A stretch of 64,000 nucleotides of DNA from Paraburkholderia metrosideri (lineage in GTDB: Bacteria; Pseudomonadota; Gammaproteobacteria; Burkholderiales; Burkholderiaceae): contig NZ_CAJHCP010000012.1 of NCBI RefSeq assembly GCF_904848625.1, forward strand, positions 62,001 to 126,000, in the 5' to 3' direction. Under the pieces are notes generated by a model. That model saw nothing but the letters and a program-made list of their open reading frames with translations, did not search any database and was not told where the DNA came from. Shown one piece after another: positions 51,175-59,583 of this stretch (position 1 is its first letter; the number at the start of each line of letters is the position of its first letter). The translations under genes were made by a program, and so were the position numbers.

Positions 51175-52539
51175 TCAACCGCCTTCATCATCAAACATTC
51201 GCGGATACACACGCACGAGTACGATGCGCGGCCCCTTCATTTTCTTGACCACCACGTCGAAACGATCGAACTCCACCCGCTGCCCCTCGGAAGGCAAATC
51301 GTTCAACGCCTGAATCACCAGCCCGCCAACCGACTCTGCTTTACCTTCGTCGATATCGATCCCCAACGCGCGTTCCAGCGACACGACCGGCAAGCTGCCC
51401 TTGCCCATCAACGTGCCGTCGTCCATGCGCGTCCAGTCGGCGTCACCCTGACGGAACTCGTCGTGAATCTGCCCGACCAGTGCGCCAAGCAGATTGTCGA
51501 GCGTCAGAAAGCCGATTGGCTTCGCATTCTTGTGACCGACCAGCGCGAGATGCGGCGCGCCCGTGCGGAAGCGCCGGAACAGTTCGAGGGCCGGCATTTC
51601 CGGCTTCACGTACTGTACGGGCCGCGCGTATTTCGACAGATCGTCGAGCGTACTGCCCGCCTGACGCGCGAGCAGCAGATCCTTCAAATGGATCATGCCG
51701 GTCACGCGCTCACCGGACGCATCGTCGAACAGCGGATAGCGGCTAAAGCGGTGCTGCGCGACGATGTGCATGTTGTCGCGCAACGGCAGATCGCGCCGCA
51801 AGCCGACCATCTCAAACGCCGGACGCATCAGATCCGACACCGTCATGCGCGAGAAGTCCAACGAATGCGCGATCGTGTTCCACTCGTCCTGGCTATAAGC
51901 GTCTTCGGGCGAACCAATCTCGGTCGCGACTTGCGCGCGCCGGCCACGCAGAATCAGCTTGAGTTCTTCGGTTGAGTAATGCGAGTCGTGGCCGTGATCG
52001 GCGTCTAATCCCGCCATTCTCAATACCGCGTTGGCACTCGAATTCAGCACCCAGATGAACGGATACATCGCCCAGTAAAAACCGTACAGCGGCATCGCGG
52101 CCCACAGCGATACTTTCTCCGCCTCGCGAAGGGCCAGCGACTTCGGCGCCAATTCGCCGACCACGATGTGCAGGAAGGAGATGCACGAGAACGCAAAGAA
52201 CAGCGAAATGCCGTGAATCAACCGCTCCGATTCCACGCCGGCCAGCTTGAACAGCGGCGTGATCAACTCGGCAAAGGCAGGCTCGCCGATCCAGCCAAGC
52301 CCGAGCGACGCGAGCGTAATACCCAACTGACACGCGGACAGATAAGCGTCGAGACGCCCGTGGACCTTCGCGAGCAAACGTCCGCGCAAACCGTACCGCG
52401 TGGCGAGGCTTTGCACTCGCGTCTGCCGGAGTTTGACCAGGCCGAATTCAGCGGCGACAAAAAAGCCGTTGAGGGCAACGAGAAGCAACGCACCAATGAG
52501 AGCGACAACCTGGATCAAAGCAAAAGGCTCCGGCAACAA
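51175..52539 (-). CDS. CNNM/TlyC-type membrane protein with CBS pair
   Basis: This 454-residue protein of the hemolysin C / CorC / CNNM family is proposed to take part in magnesium or cobalt efflux. It has an N-terminal DUF21 transmembrane domain (LIGALLLVALNGFFVAAEFGLVKLR, then LGWIGEPAF and SFLHIVVGELAPKSLALR), a CBS pair (about 215-335, with MTVSDLMRPAFEMVGL and FSRYPLFDD) and a CorC_HlyC C-terminal domain (SVGGLVIQALNDLP). The start is uncertain: TTG 52539 gives the longest frame but has no Shine-Dalgarno; another TTG lies seven codons in with CGGAG upstream. Confidence 0.87.
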   Translation of the reverse strand: MLPEPFALIQVVALIGALLLVALNGFFVAAEFGLVKLRQTRVQSLATRYGLRGRLLAKVHGRLDAYLSACQLGITLASLGLGWIGEPAFAELITPLFKLAGVESERLIHGISLFFAFSCISFLHIVVGELAPKSLALREAEKVSLWAAMPLYGFYWAMYPFIWVLNSSANAVLRMAGLDADHGHDSHYSTEELKLILRGRRAQVATEIGSPEDAYSQDEWNTIAHSLDFSRMTVSDLMRPAFEMVGLRRDLPLRDNMHIVAQHRFSRYPLFDDASGERVTGMIHLKDLLLARQAGSTLDDLSKYARPVQYVKPEMPALELFRRFRTGAPHLALVGHKNAKPIGFLTLDNLLGALVGQIHDEFRQGDADWTRMDDGTLMGKGSLPVVSLERALGIDIDEGKAESVGGLVIQALNDLPSEGQRVEFDRFDVVVKKMKGPRIVLVRVYPRMFDDEGG

Positions 52540-52605
52540 AAGTTGTCAGTATAGAGGGTGAAAGCTTGATGAAAAGTTAAGCGCGCACGGCAGGCGTGCG
52601 TGCGT

Positions 52606-53415
52606 TCACTTCGGCGCGACTGCGCTCAGTGGCACGCGCAACGTGAGCGTGACTGGTTCACCGCCGCTGGTATCGCTTTGCTCGAAACTGCCGCCGTGCG
52701 CTTCCGCAACCCGTTTGCACAACGCGAAGACCCACGCGATCCGCTTCGCTTCGCGCGGCTCGCCTGCCTGCTTACGCGCAAATGCTTCGAGTAGATGAGG
52801 CAGCGCCGGATCGTTCAGCGCGGCTTCGTTTGAATCATATGCGACGGTAGCGTGCCACGCGCCGGTTTCCACGTGCGCGGTCAGCTTGACAGCTGCGCCT
52901 TCAGCGCTCGCTTCGACCGCAAATGCAAGCATGACCCAGAGCGCGGCCGCGAGACGTTCGCGATCGCCATTGAGTTGTTCGGTGGCAAGTTGCGAATCGA
53001 CCGCCACTTCCACGCCGCGTGAGCGGGCGAGACCGGAGCGGACTTCTTCCGCGGTTTCGTCGAGTAACGGATGGAGCGGAAACGGCGCGTAGGCGAGCGC
53101 CAGCGATTTAGTCTCGGCGCGCGTCGCGTCGACGATAGATTCCAGCAGCTTCACCTGCTGGTCCACGCCATTACGAATGCCGGTGACGGCGCGCTGCGCG
53201 TTGGGGTCGTTCGCGTCGAGCTTGCGCTCGAGCACATAGGCCCAGCTATGAATGGCGTTCAACGGACCACGTAAATCGTGCGATACCAGTGACAGCACAT
53301 GATCGCGCATGAACAGCGCGGTTTCCGCCCGAAGATGGGCTGTGCGTTCGGATACGGCGAAGCCGGAAGAAGACGCCGGCGATGCGCCAGCAGCGCCGGT
53401 AGAAGACGTTGTCAC
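52606..53415 (-). CDS. Histidine-kinase-like protein with degenerate ATPase domain
   Basis: This 269-residue soluble protein has a clear HisKA H-box (VSHDLRGPLNAIHSWAY, phospho-acceptor H46) and a region collinear with a HATPase_c domain (about 140-265, ending AHGGSFEQSDTSGGEPVTLTLRVPL). The ATP-site motifs are eroded. The N-box Asn is absent (MLAFAVEAS in place of LLxNAxK), the G1 DxGxG is YDSNEAA, and the G2 GxGL is RIAWVFA. No sensor or membrane segment is present and no response regulator is adjacent. It may be a phospho-acceptor, scaffold or anti-regulator rather than an autokinase. It is on the same strand as the CNNM gene, 66 bases upstream of its longest start. Confidence 0.75.
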   Translation of the reverse strand: MTTSSTGAAGASPASSSGFAVSERTAHLRAETALFMRDHVLSLVSHDLRGPLNAIHSWAYVLERKLDANDPNAQRAVTGIRNGVDQQVKLLESIVDATRAETKSLALAYAPFPLHPLLDETAEEVRSGLARSRGVEVAVDSQLATEQLNGDRERLAAALWVMLAFAVEASAEGAAVKLTAHVETGAWHATVAYDSNEAALNDPALPHLLEAFARKQAGEPREAKRIAWVFALCKRVAEAHGGSFEQSDTSGGEPVTLTLRVPLSAVAPK

Positions 53416-53623
53416 AATCGAGCCCTCTCAGGCAGTGCATGATGATTGAAATAAGCCCCATTATAGGCACGGCATCCGGCACGAATAGCCTGGCCGGATG
53501 GCTAATTGCCCGGCAACCGTCACGCAATCCGCGTGCCACGCGGCCTTCGTGGGCAATCGTGGCCGGCAAGCCATCAACACGCCTACAATGTCGGTTTTTA
53601 CGATTTTGACTGAGGAGCGACAT

Positions 53624-53965
53624 ATGTCGACAGTGACTACCGAATCCGGCCTGAAGTACGAAGACATCGTTGAAGGCAGCGGCGCAGAAGCCGTAGCGGG
53701 CAAGACCGTCAGCGTGCATTACACCGGCTGGCTGACCGACGGCCAGAAGTTCGACTCGAGCAAGGACCGCAACGACCCGTTCGCATTCGTGCTGGGCGGC
53801 GGCATGGTCATCAAGGGCTGGGACGAAGGCGTGCAAGGTATGAAGGTCGGCGGCACGCGCAAGCTGACCATTCCGCCGCAACTCGGCTACGGCGTGCGCG
53901 GTGCAGGCGGCGTGATTCCGCCGAATGCGACGCTCGTGTTCGAAGTCGAATTGCTCGACGTTTAA
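53624..53965 (+). CDS. FKBP-type peptidyl-prolyl cis-trans isomerase
   Basis: This 113-residue single-domain FKBP folds proteins by isomerising Xaa-Pro bonds in the cytosol. Family motifs are VSVHYTGWLTDGQKFDSSKDR, PFAFVLGGGMVIKGWDEGVQGMKVGG, TIPPQLGYG and the C-terminal GVIPPNATLVFEVELLDV. It matches the small FK506-sensitive bacterial FKBPs. ATG 53624 has GAGGAG 6 bases upstream, which excludes the longer in-frame start at 53498. A -10-like TACAAT lies at 53584-53589. The AraC gene follows 52 bases later on the same strand. Confidence 0.94.
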   Translation: MSTVTTESGLKYEDIVEGSGAEAVAGKTVSVHYTGWLTDGQKFDSSKDRNDPFAFVLGGGMVIKGWDEGVQGMKVGGTRKLTIPPQLGYGVRGAGGVIPPNATLVFEVELLDV

Positions 53966-54017
53966 GTTTTTCGTTGTTTGTGTTGTTGCGCATCGCCGCT
54001 CAAGCTGAACCGCGCCA

Positions 54018-54797
54018 ATGAGCCACGCTGCCGTCACTGCCCCTAGCGTTTCGTTGCGCCGTTACGGCGCAATCGAAGCGTCGGACGTGCACGACTTTCA
54101 CCAGGTCGTGCTCGGGCTCGACGGCGCAATGCTGATGGCGGTAGACGGCGTTGCGCAGCAAATCGACGCCGGCTCGGCATGGCTGATCCCAGCCGGTGCG
54201 CGGCACGACTACGCGGGTGTCGGCGAAAACCGGCAACTGGTGCTGGATTTGCCGGCTACGTCGCTAGCCGTGCCGGAACGTTTGTTCGACCGCGCACGCG
54301 CCGTGACGGTCGACCCTTCGCTCGCGCAACTCGTGCATCGAATCGCGGCGCACGCCACGGGCGGCGCACGGGGCGACGATCTGGACAGCCGGCGTTTTCA
54401 TTGGGACGCAGCGGCCCGCCTGGGCGCCGCATTGGTCGCCGACGCAGGCACGACAGCGGGCATGCAGGCCGCCGGTGCTGGTCTCGACTTCGCGCGGATC
54501 GACCGCTGGCTGCGCGCGCATTTATCCGAGCCGTTGCGTATCGCCGACCTCGCCGCGCATTGCGGCTTTGGCATGCGGCGCTTTCATCAGCTTTTTATCG
54601 ACGCTTTCGGCGAAACACCGCATCGCTATTTGCAGCGGCTACGGTTGGACACGTCGATCACGCTACTCGCGGACCCACGTCTTTCGCTGACGGATATCGC
54701 ATTGGAAATCGGTTTCGGCGATCAGAGCGCGTACACGCACGCGTTCACGCGGCGTTTCGGGCTGGCACCAGGGCAGTGGCGCGCGTTGCGCCATTGA
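54018..54797 (+). CDS. AraC-family transcriptional regulator
   Basis: This 259-residue regulator has an N-terminal cupin-like sensor (HDFHQVVLGLDGAMLMAVDG, SAWLIPAGARHDYAG) and a C-terminal double helix-turn-helix (about 160-258). The DNA-binding half shows LRIADLAAHCGFGMRRFHQLFIDAFGETPHRYLQRLRLD, then LSLTDIALEIGFGDQSAYTHAFTRRFGLAPGQWR, a full match to the AraC signature. It follows the FKBP gene and is convergent with metZ. The effector and target are unknown. Confidence 0.9.
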   Translation: MSHAAVTAPSVSLRRYGAIEASDVHDFHQVVLGLDGAMLMAVDGVAQQIDAGSAWLIPAGARHDYAGVGENRQLVLDLPATSLAVPERLFDRARAVTVDPSLAQLVHRIAAHATGGARGDDLDSRRFHWDAAARLGAALVADAGTTAGMQAAGAGLDFARIDRWLRAHLSEPLRIADLAAHCGFGMRRFHQLFIDAFGETPHRYLQRLRLDTSITLLADPRLSLTDIALEIGFGDQSAYTHAFTRRFGLAPGQWRALRH

Positions 54798-54939
54798 GTA
54801 GTGTGGCGAGAGCCTGATGACGCGAGCCGCCTGAACAGGACGGCCCGCCTTTGCAAATCGATTCCTTTTTCGGCGCGTGTGGTCGCTCGAAGAGGAAACA
54901 TCAGGCGCTGGAACTCGGCGTCCTTTCCTTCCGTACGAC

Positions 54940-56130
54940 TCAACTCGCCAGACCGCGCTCCAGGTCACTGCGAATATCGCCGGCATTTTCCAGACCCACG
55001 GCAAGACGGATCAACCCTTCGCTGATCCCTGCGGCTGCGCGCGCTTCCGGCGTGACGCGGCCATGCGTGGTGGTGGCCGGATGCGTGATGGTCGTGCGCG
55101 TGTCGCCGAGATTGCCGGTGATCGAGCAGATCTTCGTGCTGTCGATCACACGCCATGCATTCGCGCGCATCTGCTCCGGCGTATCGCCCTTCAATTCGAA
55201 CGACAGAATCGCGCCGCCCGACTTCTGCTGACGCATCGCCAACGCATGCTGCGGATGCGACTCCAGCCCCGGGTAAAACACCCGATTCACCGCCGGATGC
55301 GTCTCGAGCCAGCGGGCGATTTCAAGCGCATTCGCCGACTGTTTGTCGACACGCAACGACAGCGTTTCCATGCCCTTGAGCAACACCCACGCATTGAACG
55401 CGGACAGCGTCGGCCCGGCGCTACGTACGAACGGGAACACCTTCTCCATGATGAATTTCTTCGAGCCGACCAGCGCGCCGCCCAGCACGCGACCCTGACC
55501 ATCGAGGAACTTGGTGGCCGAATGCATGACGACGTCCGCGCCAAGCTTCAACGGCTGTTGCAACGCGGGACTACAGAAGCAGTTGTCGACCACGAACACT
55601 GCGTTCGCCGCCTTCGCGATCTTGCTGATCGCGGCGATATCGGACACTTCAGTCAACGGGTTCGACGGCGTTTCGAGGAAGAACATCTTCGTTTCGGGAC
55701 GCACTGCGTTTTGCCATGCATCGAGATCGGTCGGATCGACGAAGGTGGTCGTAATGCCGAACTTGCTGAAGATCTGCGAGAACATGCCGAGCGTCGAGCC
55801 GAACAGCGCCTGCGAGCTGACCAGATGATCACCCGCCTGCAATGTCGACATCACCACCGACATGATCGCGGCCATGCCCGACGCGGTTGCCATACACGCC
55901 TCGCCGCCTTCGAGCGCGGCCAGCCGGTCCTGGAACATCGACACAGTCGGATTCGTGAAACGCGAGTAGGTGAAGTTGTCTTCGGAGTTCGCGAAGCGCA
56001 CGGCGGCGTCTGCGGCACTCGCGAACACGAAGCTCGAGGTCAGGAAAATCGCTTCCGAGTGCTCGTTGAAGTCGCTGCGCGCTGTGCCCGAGCGAACTGC
56101 CAGCGTATCGAAATTCAGGGAGTCGTCCAT
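54940..56130 (-). CDS. metZ: O-succinylhomoserine sulfhydrylase
   Basis: This 396-residue PLP enzyme of the Cys/Met metabolism family makes homocysteine directly from O-succinylhomoserine and sulfide. The PLP lysine is in HSATKFLDGQGRVLGG (near residue 205). RFTNPTVSMFQDRLAALEGGEACMATASGMAAI and LETPSNPLTEVSD are family blocks. The start is ATG 56130 (MDDSLNFDTLAVRSG). An in-frame ATG at 56235 lies within the loop of the upstream terminator and is rejected. The 291-base leader holds a SAM-II-like riboswitch and a terminator, so high SAM should lower expression. Confidence 0.93.
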   Translation of the reverse strand: MDDSLNFDTLAVRSGTARSDFNEHSEAIFLTSSFVFASAADAAVRFANSEDNFTYSRFTNPTVSMFQDRLAALEGGEACMATASGMAAIMSVVMSTLQAGDHLVSSQALFGSTLGMFSQIFSKFGITTTFVDPTDLDAWQNAVRPETKMFFLETPSNPLTEVSDIAAISKIAKAANAVFVVDNCFCSPALQQPLKLGADVVMHSATKFLDGQGRVLGGALVGSKKFIMEKVFPFVRSAGPTLSAFNAWVLLKGMETLSLRVDKQSANALEIARWLETHPAVNRVFYPGLESHPQHALAMRQQKSGGAILSFELKGDTPEQMRANAWRVIDSTKICSITGNLGDTRTTITHPATTTHGRVTPEARAAAGISEGLIRLAVGLENAGDIRSDLERGLAS

Positions 56131-56208
56131 GTTGGTTCTGGTTTCCAATGTTCGATGGCTGCGTTCGGTGCGGCTCGACAACACAAGCGCAACAACGAAC
56201 GGCAGCAA

Positions 56209-56245
56209 CAAAAAAGCCCGCTTTTGCGTCGGCATAAGCGGGCTT
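56209..56245 (-). terminator. Intrinsic terminator in the metZ leader (attenuator or purF end)
   Basis: On the minus strand AAGCCCGCTT, a 12-base loop and AAGCGGGCTT followed by TTTT form a 10-bp terminator. It lies 177 bases after the purF stop and 80 bases before metZ ATG, just downstream of the riboswitch-like element. Confidence 0.88.
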
Positions 56246-56292
56246 CATGTGCGGTAAAGCTGGAGCGGAGGCGGATGAGTGCGGCTTTTCCA

Positions 56293-56352
56293 CCCTTCGC
56301 TTTAGCTGTTTCGGGTTGCCCCGCGTCCGCAAGCTGAGATCAAATCGACGCA
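56293..56352 (-). ncRNA. SAM-II-like riboswitch upstream of metZ
   Basis: Read on the minus strand, GCGTC (56351-56347) pairs with GACGC (56327-56323) as P1. The enclosed loop starts GATTTG and contains AGCTTGC; after a spacer comes CAGCTAAAGCGAAGGG. The AGCT in the loop (56335-56332) pairs with AGCT (56307-56304) to give an H-type pseudoknot. GATTT in the loop and GCTAAA near the 3' end match the conserved SAM-II (metA RNA) core as I remember it. An extra CGGG-GCAA-CCCG hairpin lies in the third loop. The downstream methionine gene and terminator fit. Not folded or searched. Confidence 0.65.
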
Positions 56353-56421
56353 AGCCGTCATGCTAACACGCTCGCGATGTGACGTGCAGTGCACGACCAC
56401 GCCGCGAGCGGGTCGCGTTCA

Positions 56422-57972
56422 TTAGCCTACCGACAACTGCAGATGCAGTTGCGAACGCGCCGGGCCACCACCGTCGATCGCTTCGCTAGCAGCGTCACGA
56501 TCCGATTGCGACGACGGTGCGAGACGCGCGGTTTCGATCCGGTCGAGGTACTCGGTCGTGATGTCGCCGGTCACGTAGTTGCCATCGAAACACGACGCTT
56601 CGAATTCCTTCAGCGCCGGGTTCGTGTCGCGCACCGCTTGCTTCAGCGCTTCCACGTCCTGATACACGAGGTGGTCGGCGCCGATCATGCGCGCGACTTC
56701 TTCGTCCGTACGGCCGTGGGCAACGAGTTCGCCGCGTGTCGGCATGTCGATACCGTAGACGTTCGGGAATTTCACCGGCGGCGCCGCCGACGCGAAAATC
56801 ACCTTGTTCGCGCCTGCATCGCGGGCCATCTGCACGATTTCATGCGAAGTGGTGCCGCGCACGATCGAGTCGTCGACGATCAGCACGTTCTTGCCCTTGA
56901 ACTCGATGCCCATCGCGTTCAGCTTCTGACGCACCGACTTCTTGCGCACTGCCTGGCCCGGCATGATGAAGGTACGGCCGACATAACGGTTCTTGAAGAA
57001 GCCTTCGCGATACTCGACGCCCAACTTCTTCGCGACCTGCATCGCGGCCGGACGGGACGAATCGGGAATCGGCATCACGACGTCGATCGCGACGTCGGGC
57101 AACTCGCGCCTGATCTTCTCGGCGAGATAATCGCCCATGCGCAGACGCACGTTATAGACCGGCACGCCGTCGAGCACCGAGTCCGGACGCGCGAGATACA
57201 CGAGTTCGAAAATGCACGGGTTCAGGCTCGGGTTCGTCGCGCATTGCTGCGAGTGCAGGTTGCCTTCAATATCGATGAAAATCGCTTCACCCGGCTCGAT
57301 GTCGCGCACGAATTCGAAGCCGATACCTTCAATCGCGACCGATTCCGACGCCAGAATCCATTCGACGCCTTCAGCCGTTTCCTGCTTGCCGAGGCACAAC
57401 GGACGGATACCGAACGGGTCGCGGAAGCCCAGCAGACCGTAACCGGCGATCAGCGAAACAATCGCATACGAACCCCGCACCCGGCGATGCACGCCCGACA
57501 CCGCCTTGAACAGCGCGGCCGGATCGAGTTGCAGACCCGAGCTGGCCAGCTGCAATTCGTGCGCGAGCACGTTGAGCATGACTTCGGTGTCGGAATTCGT
57601 GTTGATGTGGCGGCGATCGATGCGGAACATCTCATCTTTCAGCTGCTGCCAGTTGGTCAGATTGCCGTTATGCGCGAGGATGATGCCGAACGGCGCGTTC
57701 ACGTAGAACGGCTGGGCTTCTTCTTCGCTCGATGCAGAACCGGCGGTCGGATAACGGACCTGGCCGATACCCGTGGTGCCCGGCAGGCTGCGCATGTTGC
57801 GCGTGCGGAACACGTCGCGCACCATGCCGTTCGCCTTGTGCATGTGGAAATTGCTGCCGTTCGCTGTCGCGATGCCGGCGGCGTCCTGACCGCGATGCTG
57901 CAGGAGCAGCAAGCTGTCATAGATCAGCTGATTGACGGGGGAGTGGGAAACTACGCCTACGATGCCGCACAT
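56422..57972 (-). CDS. purF: Amidophosphoribosyltransferase
   Basis: PurF catalyses the first committed step of purine synthesis, PRPP plus glutamine to 5-phosphoribosylamine. The 516-residue protein begins MCGIVGVV, giving the N-terminal nucleophile Cys2 after Met removal. LLLLQHRGQDAAGIAT and LAHNGNLTNWQQL belong to the glutaminase domain. The phosphoribosyltransferase motif is VLIVDDSIVRGTTSHEIV near residue 367. It lacks an obvious propeptide, so it is the E. coli-type enzyme. It lies downstream of cvpA with a 159-base gap holding a symmetric hairpin. Confidence 0.97.
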   Translation of the reverse strand: MCGIVGVVSHSPVNQLIYDSLLLLQHRGQDAAGIATANGSNFHMHKANGMVRDVFRTRNMRSLPGTTGIGQVRYPTAGSASSEEEAQPFYVNAPFGIILAHNGNLTNWQQLKDEMFRIDRRHINTNSDTEVMLNVLAHELQLASSGLQLDPAALFKAVSGVHRRVRGSYAIVSLIAGYGLLGFRDPFGIRPLCLGKQETAEGVEWILASESVAIEGIGFEFVRDIEPGEAIFIDIEGNLHSQQCATNPSLNPCIFELVYLARPDSVLDGVPVYNVRLRMGDYLAEKIRRELPDVAIDVVMPIPDSSRPAAMQVAKKLGVEYREGFFKNRYVGRTFIMPGQAVRKKSVRQKLNAMGIEFKGKNVLIVDDSIVRGTTSHEIVQMARDAGANKVIFASAAPPVKFPNVYGIDMPTRGELVAHGRTDEEVARMIGADHLVYQDVEALKQAVRDTNPALKEFEASCFDGNYVTGDITTEYLDRIETARLAPSSQSDRDAASEAIDGGGPARSQLHLQLSVG

Positions 57973-58039
57973 GGCATGTCCTTCAAAGGTACGAAATTCG
58001 TCATGGCGTCCGGTGCCTGCGATGAGGGTCGCGAAGTCA

Positions 58040-58073
58040 TGTGACGAAGCGCGGTGTTACGCGCGTTGTCACA
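58040..58073. repeat. Symmetric hairpin between cvpA and purF
   Basis: TGTGAC (58040-58045), GAA, GCGCG, loop GTGTTA, CGCGC, GTT, GTCACA (58068-58073): two nested perfect arms with a symmetric 3x3 internal loop. There is no T run on either side. It lies about 70 bases before the purF ATG, so it may be a purF leader element or an operator. Confidence 0.6.
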
Positions 58074-58131
58074 TCAAGGCACCCGGCTGCGCCGGAGTCC
58101 TGCTATGTTCCTCCGACCGCTCGCCTGATCG

Positions 58132-58626
58132 TCACACTCGGACGTAGGCAGCAAGCGTCTCGGGAAGCAGCGGTTTCATTACGTGCACGCCCTCGACCGC
58201 ATAGGGGCGAAGCAGGGCGTTGCGCCAGAAATCCTGTTCCGGGAGTTCGGTCAAGCCAGCAAGGGCGACCAGAATCAGCACCAGAATCACCCCGCGTACG
58301 AGGCCGAACATTAAACCGAGCGAGCGGTCCACGCCGCTCAAACCCGTTGCCTGCACGATGCGGCTCAGCAGCGCGTTCAGCACGCCCACCACCAGCACCA
58401 CACCGATCACCACCAGCGCGAACGCGACCAGCCACTGGGTCAACGCGCCGCCGGGCCACGTGGACGGGATATGCGGCACCACATAACCGACAAAGCGGCA
58501 GGCAATGAAAAACGCCGCGATCCAGCCGATCAGCCCGAATATCTCCGACAAAAACCCGCGCCACGTACCGCGCAGCGCCGACAAACCAATCACCGCCATT
58601 ACAGCGTAGTCGAAGGCAGTGAACAT
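58132..58626 (-). CDS. cvpA: CvpA family inner-membrane protein
   Basis: This 164-residue polytopic protein begins FTAFDYAVMAVIGLSALRGTWRGFLSEIFGLIGWIAAFFIACRF, the conserved CvpA N-terminus, with about four hydrophobic helices and the middle GVDRSLGLMFGLVRGVILV. E. coli CvpA is needed for colicin V production and for bile and envelope stress tolerance; its biochemical role is unclear. It is encoded between the SPOR gene and purF, the same order as in E. coli (dedD-cvpA-purF). Confidence 0.92.
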   Translation of the reverse strand: MFTAFDYAVMAVIGLSALRGTWRGFLSEIFGLIGWIAAFFIACRFVGYVVPHIPSTWPGGALTQWLVAFALVVIGVVLVVGVLNALLSRIVQATGLSGVDRSLGLMFGLVRGVILVLILVALAGLTELPEQDFWRNALLRPYAVEGVHVMKPLLPETLAAYVRV

Positions 58627-58633
58627 CGCTGGC

Positions 58634-59554
58634 TTACTGCGCTGCGCTGTTGCTGTTCGAGCCCGACGTCAGGCCGGCCGCGCGAACCTTTGCAATCGCG
58701 GCGGTGGCCGCTGCACGGTCGGCAAACGGGCCGGCGCGCAACAACGTGAGCGTTGTGCCGTCTGCCTGCTTGCGATGTTCGGTATATGCGGGCACCCCCG
58801 CCGCTTTCAACTTGCCAGCCCAGTTACGCGCATTGGATTCATCTGCAAACGCGCCCAGTTGGACCGCGAAACGGCTGCCTGCGGGCGACGCCGGCGTGCC
58901 GGAATTCGCGTTTGCGCTGGCGGCTGCCGTGCTCGAGTCCTCGTCGCCAGCGGCTGCGGTGTTTTCCGTGTTACGTGTGGCTGCCGGTTGCGGGGACGGC
59001 GTTCTGGCCGGCTTGGCTGCTGTTGCAGGCGCCGCCGGAGTCGGGTTGGCCGCGATAGCCGGCGCCGGCGATTTCGCCGTTAGCTTGGCTGCCGGTGATG
59101 CGGCCGCGTCCGCGCTCTGCTTTGTTGCGCTCTGCGCCGAGTTGGCCGCCGTGGTCGGCGCCAGCGCGGAAGCCGCGAGACCCGCGTCGGGTGCTGGATT
59201 GTCGGGCGCTACGCCGGCCTGGCTGTCTTCGACGGCGCGGGAGACTTTGGGCGCGGGACGGCTGGGAATGTCGATGGAGATGTCGTCGGTGACGGGTTTT
59301 GGATGCGAATCCAGCACCATCGGCAGAATAATGACCGCTGCCACGACCAGCGCGATTGCGCCAACGAGCCGACGCCGTGCACGCTGCTTTTCCGGCAACG
59401 TGGGGTCGAGCAACATCGCGTCAGCGTCGACGGGGCGCTCGGTGCGGCGGGTTCGCCGCTCCACACGCTCACCACGGGCGGCCCGAGTGGAACTGGTATT
59501 TGCGCCGCGCCGGGTAGGTGCGTCGTCTTTCTTGCCGAACGAGAAAATTCCCAT
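58634..59554 (-). CDS. SPOR-domain protein (DedD-like)
   Basis: This 306-residue bitopic membrane protein likely works at the division septum. It has a basic cytoplasmic N-terminus (about 1-60), one transmembrane helix (RRLVGAIALVVAAVIILPMVL, about 61-82), a long Ala/Pro/Thr-rich periplasmic linker (about 110-225) and a C-terminal SPOR domain (FAVQLGAFADESNARNWAGKLKAAGVPAYTEH..TLLRAGPFADRAAATAAIAKVRAAG). SPOR domains bind denuded septal peptidoglycan. Position between folC and cvpA equals that of E. coli dedD. Confidence 0.9.
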   Translation of the reverse strand: MGIFSFGKKDDAPTRRGANTSSTRAARGERVERRTRRTERPVDADAMLLDPTLPEKQRARRRLVGAIALVVAAVIILPMVLDSHPKPVTDDISIDIPSRPAPKVSRAVEDSQAGVAPDNPAPDAGLAASALAPTTAANSAQSATKQSADAAASPAAKLTAKSPAPAIAANPTPAAPATAAKPARTPSPQPAATRNTENTAAAGDEDSSTAAASANANSGTPASPAGSRFAVQLGAFADESNARNWAGKLKAAGVPAYTEHRKQADGTTLTLLRAGPFADRAAATAAIAKVRAAGLTSGSNSNSAAQ

Positions 59555-59583
59555 GAATCGCTTGGTTCGAGCCTGGCGCCCGT

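Noticed and set aside
56131..56235. N-terminal extension of metZ from ATG 56235
   Set aside because: It starts in the loop of the intrinsic terminator and reads through its U-tract; the family starts at 56130.
54877..56337. 486-codon plus-strand frame over metZ
   Set aside because: Arg/His-rich shadow of metZ; would also run through the metZ terminator and part of the riboswitch region.
56389..58044. 551-codon plus-strand frame over purF
   Set aside because: Arg/His-rich composition typical of a shadow frame; purF on the other strand has all catalytic motifs.
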